Shown here: positions 7,092-14,371 of the stretch, piece by piece | How positions within the stretch are numbered: the first letter of the stretch is position 1 | Layout: every line of letters begins with the position of its first letter | Source of the DNA: CALCHX01 sp035761165 | GTDB taxonomy: Bacteria; Gemmatimonadota; Gemmatimonadetes; Gemmatimonadales; Gemmatimonadaceae | Direction of reading: 5' to 3' | NCBI GenBank assembly: GCA_035761165.1 | Contig: DASTRO010000157.1 | Span: 1 to 16,238 of the forward strand | Length of the DNA stretch: 16,238 nucleotides | Position numbers and translations under genes: made by a program | The notes under the pieces: model-generated | Told to the model about the DNA's origin: nothing | Seen by the model: the letters and a program-made list of their open reading frames with translations, nothing else | The model's database searches: none

Positions 7092-7417
7092 GGCGTGTCC
7101 CACCCCACGGCGAGCCCGCGCGCCAGCCGGCGGAGCGCGGCCAGCGACGCCCGCACCGCCTGACGCCCGGCCGGCGTCACCGCGTAGTGGCGCTTCCGCC
7201 GCCCGCCGCGCGTCGGCGTCGGCTCGCCCATGCGCGACGTGACGTAGCCCTTCTCCTCCAGCCGCGCGAGCGTCTTGTGCACGGTGGCCAGCGTGAGCTC
7301 GCGGCCGGTCTGCCGCGCGATCTCGTGCAGCACCGTGACGCCGTACGCGTCGTCGCCGACGCGCAGCGCGGCCAGCAGCACCACCTGCTCCAGCTCTCCG
7401 AGCACGAGCGCCCCCAT
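7088..7417 (-). CDS. PadR-family transcriptional repressor
   Basis: A 109-residue winged-helix regulator beginning MGALVLGELEQVVLLAALRVG, with DDAYGVTVLHEIARQTGRE, LATVHKTLARLEEKGYVTSR (recognition helix and wing, about residues 42-62) and RRKRHYAVTPAGRQAV. This is a short PadR with a limited dimerisation helix at the C-terminus. I chose the ATG at 7417; an upstream ATG at 7525 would add 36 residues read from across the promoter and is rejected. Its stop overlaps the start of the ADOP permease (ATGA), the usual arrangement in which PadR represses its own operon until a ligand, often an antibiotic or phenolic compound, is bound. The ligand here is unknown. Confidence 0.92.
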   Translation of the reverse strand: MGALVLGELEQVVLLAALRVGDDAYGVTVLHEIARQTGRELTLATVHKTLARLEEKGYVTSRMGEPTPTRGGRRKRHYAVTPAGRQAVRASLAALRRLARGLAVGWDTP

Positions 7418-7433
7418 TTGATCGACTTTGCCG

Positions 7434-7461
7434 ATTATATGCGCCGCCCCGCCCCGCGCAA
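7434..7461 (-). promoter_or_regulatory. padR promoter, nearly leaderless
   Basis: On the minus strand TTGCGC (7461-7456), a 16-base spacer and a perfect TATAAT (7439-7434) sit in an AT-rich patch within very GC-rich DNA. A start site about 7 bases downstream would fall near 7427, only about 10 bases before the padR ATG at 7417, with no Shine-Dalgarno sequence between. A weak dyad ATCG-N7-CGAT follows and overlaps the -10 box and the start region; it could be the PadR operator. Confidence 0.75.
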
Positions 7462-7554
7462 GAGCGACGATCGCCCCCGCGCCACCGCGACGGCGAGCGA
7501 GCGCGGTCTCCCGGCACCGGCACACCGCTGGGCCGTCGCGACACCGTGCGGCAA

Positions 7555-7624
7555 GGGCCGGCCCGTACGGGCCGGCCCGAGGCCGTTCCGCTGCTCGCCG
7601 AGCGCTGATCGCTGATCGCTCGCC
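7555..7624. repeat. Palindrome plus heptamer element, 3' of the right ADOP gene
   Basis: Positions 7555-7578 form a perfect 24-bp palindrome centred on GTAC (left half GGGCCGGCCCGT). It runs into GGCCCGAGGCC (about 7574-7584), then CCGCT and a short array of GCTGATC, GCTGATC, GCTCGCC heptamers ending at 7624, 6 bases from the permease stop codon. The layout and the GGCCCGAGGCC block match the element at 4265-4420. It may act as a Rho-independent-like 3' structure, although no T-tract follows. Confidence 0.75.
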
Positions 7625-7630
7625 TTTCCC

Positions 7631-10069
7631 CTACTCGCTCCGCAGCGCGATCGTCGGGTCCACCGCCGCCGCACGCCGCGCCGGCAGGTACGCCGCCGCC
7701 AGCGCCGCCAGCGCCAGCAGCACCGCCGCCCCGCCGAAAGCCAGCGGATCCAGCGGCGGCACGCCGTAGAGCAGCCCGGCGAGCAGCCGGGTGAGCGCGG
7801 CCGCGGCGGCCAGCCCGATCAGCGCGCCGACGCCGGCCAGCAACGCGCCCTCGCGCAGCACCAGGCGCAGCACGCCGCCGCGCGTCGCGCCGAGCGCCAC
7901 CCGGATGCCGAGCTCGCGCGTGCGCCGCGCCACCGAGTAGGCGGTCACGCCGTAGATCCCCAGCACCGCGAGGAGCAGCGCCACCACGCCCAGGCTGCCG
8001 GCCACGTAGAGCGCCACGCGCTGCGGGAAGGTGACCATCGCCGTGCGCTCCTCCAGCGTGAGCTGGTCCACGATCGGCAGCGCGGCGTCCAGATCGGCCA
8101 CCATGCGGCGCACGGCGGGCGCCGGCGATGGCGCGTCCGGCGCGCCGCGCGTGACCAGGATCACGCGCGGGAAGTACCGCTGCGCGAACGGCACGTAGAC
8201 GAAGCCGCGCGGCTCCTGCGCCAGCGAGCGGTACTTGGCGTCGCGGGTGACGCCGACCACGGTCACCACCCGGTCGTCGTTCACGAAGGTGCGCCCCACC
8301 GCCTGCTGCCCGGGCCAGAGCGTGCGCGCCAGCGTCTCGTTGATGATCGCGACGTCGGGCGCGCCCTCGCGGTCGGCGGCGGTGAAGTCGCGGCCGGCCA
8401 GCAGCGGGATGCGCAGCAGCTCGAGGTAGCCCGGCGTCACGACGTTCCAGTCCGCGTCGAACGAATCCTGCCCGGGAGGCGGCGTGCGTCCCGGCACGCG
8501 GATGTCGCCGAGGCCGAAGTTGCCGCCGTCGAGCGGCAGGTCGACGGCCAGCGCCGCGCCCTGCACTCCGGGCAGCGTCGCGGCGCGCGCCACGAGCTCC
8601 CCGGCCAGCTGGCGCGCCTGGGGCACCGGCAGGTTGCGCTGGCCCAGGTCGAACGCCGCGAGCTCCACCTGCCGGGCGTCGAAGCCGGGATCGATGGAGC
8701 GCGCGTGCAGCAGGGCGCGGAGGAAGAGCCCGGCCCCCACCAGCAGCAGCAGCGAGAGCGCCAGTTGCGCGACCACGAGCCCGCCGCGCAGCCGCAGCCG
8801 GCGGGCGCCGCCCTCGCCCTCGCGCTTGAGCGCCGGCACCAGCGCCGGCCGCGTGGCCTGCAGCGCGGGCGCGAGCCCGGCGAGCACGCCGGTGGCGAGC
8901 GCCACCGCCGCCGCGAAGGCGAAGACGCGCAGGTCGAGCGCGGTGTCGAAGGCGACGGCGAAGGGCAGGCGCGGCAACAGGCCGAGGAGGAGCGCCACGA
9001 ACCATCGAGACATGGCTGCCCCTGCGAGGGCGGCCACGATGAAGAGCAGCACGCTCTCCGTCAGCAACTGGCGCACGAGCTGGGCACGCGACGCGCCCAC
9101 CGCCAGGCGCACCGCGATCTCGCGCTGCCGCGCGGCGGCGCGCGCGAGCAGCATGCCCGCCACGTTGGTGGCGGCGATGAGCATGACGAGCGCGCCGGCG
9201 GCGAAGAGCAGCCCCAGGAAGCCCTGCACCGCGCCGCGCAGCTCGCCCGGGAAGAGCCCGGACGGCGCGAGGCGGAGCCCCTTCCCCTCGTTCGCGCGGG
9301 GATACGCCCGCTCGAGCTGGAAGGCGACGCCGCCCACGTCCGCCTGCGCCGCCTCCAGGGTGACGCCCGGCGCCAGCCGTGCCACGCCCATGAGCCACAC
9401 ACTCGCGCGGCTGGTGAAGAGGCTCGCCGGCAGGCCCAGGTAGGTGGACGCGGTCAGCGGCACCCAGAGGTCGGGGGCCGTCAGGTTCGTGCCGTGGAAG
9501 CCTTCCGCGGCCACGCCCACCACCGTGAAGGGAGTGCCGTTGAGCCGGATGGCCTTCCCCACGGCCGCGCGGTCGCCGGCCAGCCGCTCGGTCCAGAAGC
9601 GGTGGCTGACCACGACCACCGGCGCCGAGCCCGGCGCGCGCCCCTCCTCGGCCACGAAGAAGCGGCCCATCGCAGGGCGCGCCTGCAGCACCGCGAAGTA
9701 GTTGGCGCTCACGGTCGCGGCCTGCACCGGCACCACGCCGCCGGGCGTGGCCAGGCTCGCCACCTGCGGCTCCGGGCGCAGCGCCGCCACGCCGGAGAGC
9801 GTGCGCACGCGCTCGCGCACGTCCAGGTAGTTGGGGTACGAGAAGGTGTCGAAGCCGCGCCCCTCCTGCGTCCGCCCGAGGTCCACCACGCGCTCCGGCG
9901 CGCCGACGCCGGGCGGCGGCTTGAGGAGGAGCGCGTTGGCCAGCGTGGCGATCGCCGTCGTGGCGCCCAGGCCGACGGCGAGCGACAGGACGGCGACGAG
10001 GGTGAAGAGTGGGTTGCGCCGCAGTCCGCGCACCGCGTGGCGCACGTCGCGCCACCATCGCTCGAGCAT
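7631..10069 (-). CDS. ADOP-type ABC permease (FtsX/MacB domains), no prefix
   Basis: An 812-residue permease. Residues 21-48 form the first membrane helix, followed by a MacB-type periplasmic domain (YPNYLDVRERVRTLSGVAAL at 78-97), three FtsX helices (about 284-310, 338-363, 383-404), a further helix (430-452, LVVAQLALSLLLLVGAGLFL), a second periplasmic domain and a final three-helix FtsX unit with VARRTRELGIRVALGATRGG. It ends AVDPTIALRSE, the family-typical tail. It lacks the N-terminal prefix of its neighbour and has no adjacent padR of its own. Start ATG 10069 has GGAG upstream (spacing about 7). No fused ATPase. It probably has its own promoter, because a strong hairpin lies between it and the upstream M56 gene. 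Substrate unknown. Confidence 0.9.
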   Translation of the reverse strand: MLERWWRDVRHAVRGLRRNPLFTLVAVLSLAVGLGATTAIATLANALLLKPPPGVGAPERVVDLGRTQEGRGFDTFSYPNYLDVRERVRTLSGVAALRPEPQVASLATPGGVVPVQAATVSANYFAVLQARPAMGRFFVAEEGRAPGSAPVVVVSHRFWTERLAGDRAAVGKAIRLNGTPFTVVGVAAEGFHGTNLTAPDLWVPLTASTYLGLPASLFTSRASVWLMGVARLAPGVTLEAAQADVGGVAFQLERAYPRANEGKGLRLAPSGLFPGELRGAVQGFLGLLFAAGALVMLIAATNVAGMLLARAAARQREIAVRLAVGASRAQLVRQLLTESVLLFIVAALAGAAMSRWFVALLLGLLPRLPFAVAFDTALDLRVFAFAAAVALATGVLAGLAPALQATRPALVPALKREGEGGARRLRLRGGLVVAQLALSLLLLVGAGLFLRALLHARSIDPGFDARQVELAAFDLGQRNLPVPQARQLAGELVARAATLPGVQGAALAVDLPLDGGNFGLGDIRVPGRTPPPGQDSFDADWNVVTPGYLELLRIPLLAGRDFTAADREGAPDVAIINETLARTLWPGQQAVGRTFVNDDRVVTVVGVTRDAKYRSLAQEPRGFVYVPFAQRYFPRVILVTRGAPDAPSPAPAVRRMVADLDAALPIVDQLTLEERTAMVTFPQRVALYVAGSLGVVALLLAVLGIYGVTAYSVARRTRELGIRVALGATRGGVLRLVLREGALLAGVGALIGLAAAAALTRLLAGLLYGVPPLDPLAFGGAAVLLALAALAAAYLPARRAAAVDPTIALRSE

Positions 10070-10119
10070 GGGAAGCTCCGTCGGGTGGGTGGGGTGCCTC
10101 TCTACGCGGTGAGCGTCGG

Positions 10120-10156
10120 CGCGGTGTCGGCCAGACGTGACCGGGCCGACACCGCG
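10120..10156 (-). terminator. Hairpin at the end of the blaI-M56 operon
   Basis: Perfect 13-bp inverted arms (CGCGGTGTCGGCC at 10120-10132 and its complement at 10144-10156) enclose an 11-base loop. It starts 7 bases after the M56 stop codon. There is no clear T-tract, so it is an inferred terminator or mRNA 3' stabiliser; the symmetric shape could also act on plus-strand transcripts. Confidence 0.7.
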
Positions 10157-10163
10157 GCGCCCG

Positions 10164-10928
10164 CTACCGTCCCAGCGCCCGCATCACGCGGCCGTACTCC
10201 CCCTCCGAGCTCAGCGTGCGCGCCGCGTCGGCGATGGCGTCGCGCACCGCGGCGTCGCGCGCCGCGGGATGCCGCGCCGCCTGCATCAGCACGTGCGCCT
10301 TCTCGCCGTCGGAGTCGATCGTGCGCGCGGAGCGCACCACGGCGAGCACCGTCGGCCGCCCGGCATCGTCGTCGCGCAGCGCGGCGGTGAGCACGACGCG
10401 CTTGTCGCCGTCGGACCCGATGCCGTCGGCGGCGCGGAAGAAGGCCGTGCGCAGCGCCTCCGAGGCGAGCGCGCCATGGTCCAGCGCGTCCGTCAGCACC
10501 ACGCGCCGGTCGCCGTCGGAGTCGATCTCCTGCACCGCGTCGAGCACGCCGGCGAGCGCCGCCTGGTCGCCGCGCGCCGCGTCCAGCGCGTGCGTCAGCA
10601 CCGTGCGCAGGTCGCCGTCCGACTCGATGGTGCTGGCCGCGTCGAAGAAGGCGCGACGGTCGGCGGTGCTGCGCAGGTAGGTGGGGGCGAGGGCGGTGAG
10701 CACCACGCGCTTGTCGCCGTCGGAGTCGATGCTGCGCACGGCGGCCACCATCTCGGCGGCGGGCAGCGCGCCGCCGTCCTCCAGCAGCGCCGTCAGCACG
10801 ACGCGCTTGTCGCCGTCGGAGTCCATCCGCTGCACGGCGCGCACGACGCCGCGCCGGTCGTCGAGCGTCAGCCCGCCGCCGCGCAGGAGCGTGGTGAGGT
10901 AGACGCGCTTCACGCCGTCGGCCTCGAT
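10164..10928 (-). repeat. Eight tandem about 34-residue repeats in the M56 protein
   Basis: Repeat cores begin at residues 716, 750, 782, 816, 850, 885, 919 and 954, spaced 32-35 residues apart. Each has a hydrophobic residue, an acidic (D/E/G)S(D/E)G(D/E) turn, then (K/R)RVVLT-like helix start and a second amphipathic helix. The DNA repeats too: a block containing CGCTTGTCGCCGTCGGA recurs on the plus strand near 10399, 10710 and 10803. The first and last copies are the most diverged. Confidence 0.85.
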
Positions 10929-13073
10929 GCGCGCCACCTCGTCCAGCACGCCGCGCACCCCCTGCTGGCGGCGAATGCGCGCCACGCGCGCCTCGGCGCC
11001 CAGCCCCAGCTGGCGCACCAGCTCGGGGACGAGCGTGCGCAGCCAGGCGGCGGCGGCCGCCGGATCCTGCTCGCGCTCGTTCACCGTGTAGCGCCGCAGC
11101 TCGCCACTGCCGGTGCGCTGCAGCGTCAGCACGCGCCGCGTGCCGTCGCGCTCCTCCTCGATCACCGCGGCCACCCCGTCGGCGCCCAGGTGGACGTCGG
11201 CGTCGTCGTCCGTCACCTCGATCGGGCCGATCGTCTCCACGCGCAGGCAGCGGTCGTCGTCGCTGTGGATCATCGTGGAGTGGCTGACGCGGCCCCGCGA
11301 CGATCCGCTCACGCGCAGCGAGCTCCCGCTGCGGCAGCTCCCGCCACCACTCGCCGACGTCCACGCGAAGCCGGGCGCGGCGGGCGGGGTCGGTGGCGCG
11401 GCCGGCGCGGGCGGCGCCGGCGGGGCGCCCACGGCGCGCGGCGGAGCGGGCGGCACGGGCGCCGCTGGCGCCGCCGGAGCGGACGGAGCGGTCGGCGCGG
11501 CGGGCACCGCGGAGGGCCACGCACCGGCTGGCGGCGAGGGCGGGGACGGCGGAGACGGCGGGGACGGCGGCGCGGCCGGGGACGGCGGCGCGGGAGCAGC
11601 TGCCGGGACCGGCGGCACGGGGGGCGTCGGCGGCACCGGCGGCGTGGGCGGCACCGGTGGCTGTGCCGGCACGTCGCCCCGCGAGTAGCTCCACGCGTGT
11701 CCCGCGTGGTCGTCGTCGTACACCATGACGATCGTGTCGGCGGCCAGCTCGGCGTCGTCCGGCGTCACCATGGCCACGGCCGGCCGGGTCGCGTGCCGCT
11801 GCTGGAGCCCCGGCTGGCAGGCGGCGAGTGGCACGGTGACCAGCGCCGCCAGCGCCGCCGCGGCGGCCAGCGCGCGCCGGCTCAGCGTGCGCCGCGCCTG
11901 CGCCGGGTCGAGAATGGCCACCAGGCGCCCTTCCAGCTCGCTCGGCCGCGCCATGGCGATCGAGGCGAACGCCGGGGCCGCCTCCAGGTGCAGCGAGCGC
12001 GCGATGTCCAGCAGGTCGCCCGCGTAGCGCGACGGCACGGTGCCGTGCGCCAGCACCAGGTCGTCGCACGCCCGCTCGCGCTCGGCGCGCACGCGCCGCG
12101 CCGCCACCCACACCAGCGGGTTGAACCAGAAGAGGGCGAGCGCGAGCTGCGTGACCACGTGCGTCAGCGCGTCCAGGCGCTGCACGTGCGCCAGCTCGTG
12201 CAGCAGCACCAGCCGCCGCCGCTCGGCGTCCCACGACAGCGCCTCCGTCGGCAGGAGGATCACCGGGTAGACGACGCCCCACGTCACCGGCACGGTGCGC
12301 CCCGGCGCGGCGAGCAGCGTCACCGGCCGGCGGATGCCGAGCTCGCGCGAGAGCTCGGCGACGAGCCGGAGCCACGCGCCGTCGGTGACCGGCGCGGCCC
12401 GGCGCGCCAGCCGTGCCAGCCCCACCGTGCCGAGGGCGAGGCGCGCGAGGACGACGAGCGCGCCGGCCAGCCAGAGGAGCGGCAGCCAGGCGACGCGCGA
12501 GGGGGACGACGCCGCCAGCTCCACGGGGCCGAACGCGTCGTGCCGCGTGGGCGCCTCGACGGTGGTGGCCGCCGCGGCCACGCTGGCGAGCACGGGGACC
12601 TCGATCTCCCCGACCGGGGCGGCGACGTCCACCGTCGGCACCTCGACGTGGACCGCGGGCCCGTTCACCTGCACCGTCGACCCGGCGACGTCCACCGTCG
12701 TGCCGGCGTGCGCCACCACGATGTGTCCGTGCGACCCGCTGATGACGGTGCTGACGACCTCCGGCTGCGCCTCGGGCACCGGCACGGCCTCGTCGGCGCG
12801 GGCGGGCACCGCCCCTGGCGCGTCGGGGAGCAGCCGCGCGACCGCCGCCGGCACCGGCAGCGTCCACGCGGGCACGAGCATGGCGAGTAGCGGCAGCACG
12901 AGCACCGCGGCCAGCGCGCTGCTCCAGACCAGGTGGCGGTCGGCGGCGGGCGCGCGGCGTAGCGCGAGGCTGACCGCGGCCGCGGCGAGGAGGATGAGCG
13001 TCGCCTTCAGCGCGATGTCGACGAGCAGTGGCAGCCCGCTGGCGAGCGACGGCGGCAGGATCGAGGTCAGCAC
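10164..13073 (-). CDS. BlaR1-like M56 membrane metallopeptidase with C-terminal SDGD repeats
   Basis: A 969-residue protein. Membrane helices lie near 18-39, 48-70, 195-220 and 303-322; the zinc site is HELAH (292-296) followed by ERERACDD (331-338), which supplies the third ligand. This matches the M56 peptidase domain of BlaR1/MecR1, which cleaves its BlaI partner after a signal. A further helix (about 400-418) leads outside the membrane to a Pro/Ala linker (470-570), a small beta-rich segment (607-660) and eight repeats of about 34 residues (716-960) with cores such as DSDGDKRVVL. No penicillin-binding domain is present, so the signal is not a beta-lactam by homology. A valine-rich loop (118-161) is inserted between helices 2 and 3. 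The start is GTG, one base after the blaI stop, with GAGGAGG 8 bases upstream. Confidence 0.92.
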   Translation of the reverse strand: MLTSILPPSLASGLPLLVDIALKATLILLAAAAVSLALRRAPAADRHLVWSSALAAVLVLPLLAMLVPAWTLPVPAAVARLLPDAPGAVPARADEAVPVPEAQPEVVSTVISGSHGHIVVAHAGTTVDVAGSTVQVNGPAVHVEVPTVDVAAPVGEIEVPVLASVAAAATTVEAPTRHDAFGPVELAASSPSRVAWLPLLWLAGALVVLARLALGTVGLARLARRAAPVTDGAWLRLVAELSRELGIRRPVTLLAAPGRTVPVTWGVVYPVILLPTEALSWDAERRRLVLLHELAHVQRLDALTHVVTQLALALFWFNPLVWVAARRVRAERERACDDLVLAHGTVPSRYAGDLLDIARSLHLEAAPAFASIAMARPSELEGRLVAILDPAQARRTLSRRALAAAAALAALVTVPLAACQPGLQQRHATRPAVAMVTPDDAELAADTIVMVYDDDHAGHAWSYSRGDVPAQPPVPPTPPVPPTPPVPPVPAAAPAPPSPAAPPSPPSPPSPPSPPAGAWPSAVPAAPTAPSAPAAPAAPVPPAPPRAVGAPPAPPAPAAPPTPPAAPGFAWTSASGGGSCRSGSSLRVSGSSRGRVSHSTMIHSDDDRCLRVETIGPIEVTDDDADVHLGADGVAAVIEEERDGTRRVLTLQRTGSGELRRYTVNEREQDPAAAAAWLRTLVPELVRQLGLGAEARVARIRRQQGVRGVLDEVARIEADGVKRVYLTTLLRGGGLTLDDRRGVVRAVQRMDSDGDKRVVLTALLEDGGALPAAEMVAAVRSIDSDGDKRVVLTALAPTYLRSTADRRAFFDAASTIESDGDLRTVLTHALDAARGDQAALAGVLDAVQEIDSDGDRRVVLTDALDHGALASEALRTAFFRAADGIGSDGDKRVVLTAALRDDDAGRPTVLAVVRSARTIDSDGEKAHVLMQAARHPAARDAAVRDAIADAARTLSSEGEYGRVMRALGR
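11364..11666 (-). repeat. Proline/alanine-rich low-complexity linker in the M56 protein
   Basis: About 100 residues (470-570) of short PPTPPV, PPSPPS and PAAPAAP repeats join the peptidase domain to the C-terminal repeats. It likely forms an extended spacer across the envelope. Confidence 0.85.
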
Positions 13074-13463
13074 CTATCTACCCTCCTCTTTGCTGCGCTC
13101 CACGAGACGGGCGAGGCGGTCCAGCTCCTCGCGCGAGAGCGTGCGGTCCGAGAGATCCATCAGCGCGGCCATGGCCTGCGTGGTCGAGCCGTCGAAGAAC
13201 GTCTGCACCAGGTGCCGCAGCGCCGAGCGGCGGGCGGCGTCGCGCGCGACGGTGGGCGCGTAGACGTAGCGCGGGCCGTCCTCACGGTGGGTGACGAAGC
13301 CCTTCTCCTCGAGCGTGCGCAGGAGGGCGCGTACGGCCGAGTAGCTGGGGGCGTCGGGGATGCCGTCGCGCACCTCGGCGGCGGTGGCGGCGCCCTGCCG
13401 GAAGAGCAGGTCCATGATCTGGCGCTCGCGTCGACTGAGCTTGTGGGCGAGGGGATCGGGCAT
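13074..13463 (-). CDS. BlaI/MecI-family transcriptional repressor
   Basis: A 129-residue winged-helix repressor: LSRRERQIMDLLFRQG (9-24), AEVRDGIPDAPSYSAVRALL (29-48, recognition helix) and LEEKGFVTHREDGPRYVYAP (51-70, wing), then a dimerisation helix LRHLVQTFFDGSTTQAM (82-98). Partner M56 proteases cut such repressors in the region between DNA-binding and dimerisation domains or shortly after it. The gene directly abuts the M56 gene (TAG followed by GTG) so they form one autoregulated unit: repressor holds the operon off until the membrane protease is activated. Start ATG 13463 lacks a Shine-Dalgarno sequence. Other targets of the repressor cannot be read here, but the divergent secreted protein shares the intergenic region. 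Confidence 0.93.
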   Translation of the reverse strand: MPDPLAHKLSRRERQIMDLLFRQGAATAAEVRDGIPDAPSYSAVRALLRTLEEKGFVTHREDGPRYVYAPTVARDAARRSALRHLVQTFFDGSTTQAMAALMDLSDRTLSREELDRLARLVERSKEEGR

Positions 13464-13483
13464 GGCGGCGGGGGCAGGATGGT

Positions 13484-13509
13484 GTGCTGGAATTCTAGCA
13501 CTATGCTAG
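13484..13509. promoter_or_regulatory. Probable BlaI operator (three half-sites)
   Basis: Two overlapping dyads are visible. GTGCTGGAATTCTAGCAC (13484-13501) is an 18-bp palindrome with one mismatched pair; CTAGCACTATGCTAG (13495-13509) has perfect 6-bp arms around 3 bases. They share the middle half-site CTAGCA. They cover the blaI -10 box and part of the spacer, the expected position for a repressor. Confidence 0.7.
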
Positions 13510-13520
13510 AAAAACAGCAA
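13492..13520 (-). promoter_or_regulatory. blaI-M56 promoter
   Basis: On the minus strand TTGCTG (13520-13515) and TAGAAT (13497-13492) are separated by exactly 17 bases, close to the sigma-70 consensus. Predicted start near 13485, about 20 bases before the blaI ATG. Confidence 0.75.
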
Positions 13521-13651
13521 TGGTGGATCGTGGACCTGCCGGCGCGCGCCACGGCACGTCCTACGCGGGCTTGCCGGGGGAGTGTCACGAGCCACAGGTT
13601 GGGACGAGCGGGCGACGCGCTGCCGGCGTCGCCGCGATCCCTGCTCCGGCG

Positions 13652-14347
13652 ATGGTGATGGCCATGCTCCACGCGAGCGTCGCGAACGTGTCGTCCACCG
13701 CCGCCGCGCGCCGGCGGGCCCGGCGCGGGCGGCCCCTCTCCCTCCTGCTCGCCGCGGCGCTGGGCGTGGCGGGCGCCTGCGATGCCGGCGATGCCAGCGA
13801 GCCCCCGCGCACGCTGGCCGACCTGCGCGCCCGGGTGGCGGCGGACAGCGCCGAGGGGGACAGCGCCGCGCTCGCCACGCTACCCCCCTCGTTGCAGCGC
13901 GTGCTGCGCCTGGAGCCCTATCTCACCGACCGGTACGTGGCCAGCACGCAGGACTCCGACTGCCTGCTGATGGGTGACAGCGTGCCCGACGTGGTGCTGG
14001 CCGAACGGCGGCGGGTGCACCTGCGGCTGCCGGACTCGTCGGCCGTGGTGGTGTTCGTCCGCGCCGACCGGGACGGCGCGACGCTGCGGCGGGTGGAGGT
14101 GGTGCGCAACCCGGTGGACGGCGAGCAGGTCGGCTTCATCTGGGACGGCAGCGACGACGTGACGCTGCAGGTGCGCTGGCCGAACGGGGTCGGGGGGCGA
14201 CCCGAGACGGCGCGTCAGCCGCGCGGCAGCCCCATCCCACGCGCCCTGCGCGCCCTGGGCCGCCGGGCGCTGACGCTCACCTGCCCGCCGGACTCGCTGG
14301 ATGCGCCGTTCGAGAACGTGCGGCGGCGGCGAGGGGGTCGAGGGTAG
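13652..14347 (+). CDS. Secreted protein of unknown function (possible lipoprotein)
   Basis: The only plus-strand gene. From the ATG at 13652 it is 231 residues: a basic N-terminus (AAARRRARRGR), a hydrophobic stretch SLLLAAALGVAGA and Cys43, which could be a weak lipobox (VAGAC, without the usual Leu at -3) or the end of a normal signal peptide. The mature part has LADLRARVAADSAEGDSAA, LPPSLQRVLRLEPYLTDRY, then alternating strand-like segments (HLRLPDSSAVVVFVRADR, VGFIWDGSDDVTLQVRWP) and two later Cys (DSDCLLMG, LTCPP) that may pair. I do not recognise a family. ATGs at 13658 and 13664, and one at 13520 without a signal peptide in reach, are alternatives. It diverges from blaI across the operator region and converges on the kinase gene with a 24-base gap. 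Confidence 0.7.
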   Translation: MVMAMLHASVANVSSTAAARRRARRGRPLSLLLAAALGVAGACDAGDASEPPRTLADLRARVAADSAEGDSAALATLPPSLQRVLRLEPYLTDRYVASTQDSDCLLMGDSVPDVVLAERRRVHLRLPDSSAVVVFVRADRDGATLRRVEVVRNPVDGEQVGFIWDGSDDVTLQVRWPNGVGGRPETARQPRGSPIPRALRALGRRALTLTCPPDSLDAPFENVRRRRGGRG

Positions 14348-14371
14348 GAGGAAGGCGGCGGGCGGCCCCGC

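Noticed and set aside
7418..7525. N-terminal extension of PadR from an ATG at 7525
   Set aside because: It would translate the TATAAT promoter and yields Arg/Ala-rich sequence not seen in PadR; the family start motif fits the ATG at 7417.
4428..10058. A single stop-free minus-strand frame of about 1,876 codons
   Set aside because: The left part is the real ADOP permease, but the right part reads the second permease out of frame and gives Arg/Ala/Gly-rich text. It is a GC-composition artefact, not a fusion.
10137..12890. A long plus-strand open frame opposite the M56 gene
   Set aside because: It mirrors the M56 gene, has low-complexity His/Arg/Gly composition and no domain pattern; the minus strand carries HELAH and the membrane helices.
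10164..13463. Beta-lactam resistance regulator pair (BlaR1/BlaI)
   Set aside because: Only the BlaI and M56 parts are shared; there is no penicillin-binding domain and no beta-lactamase gene in the window.
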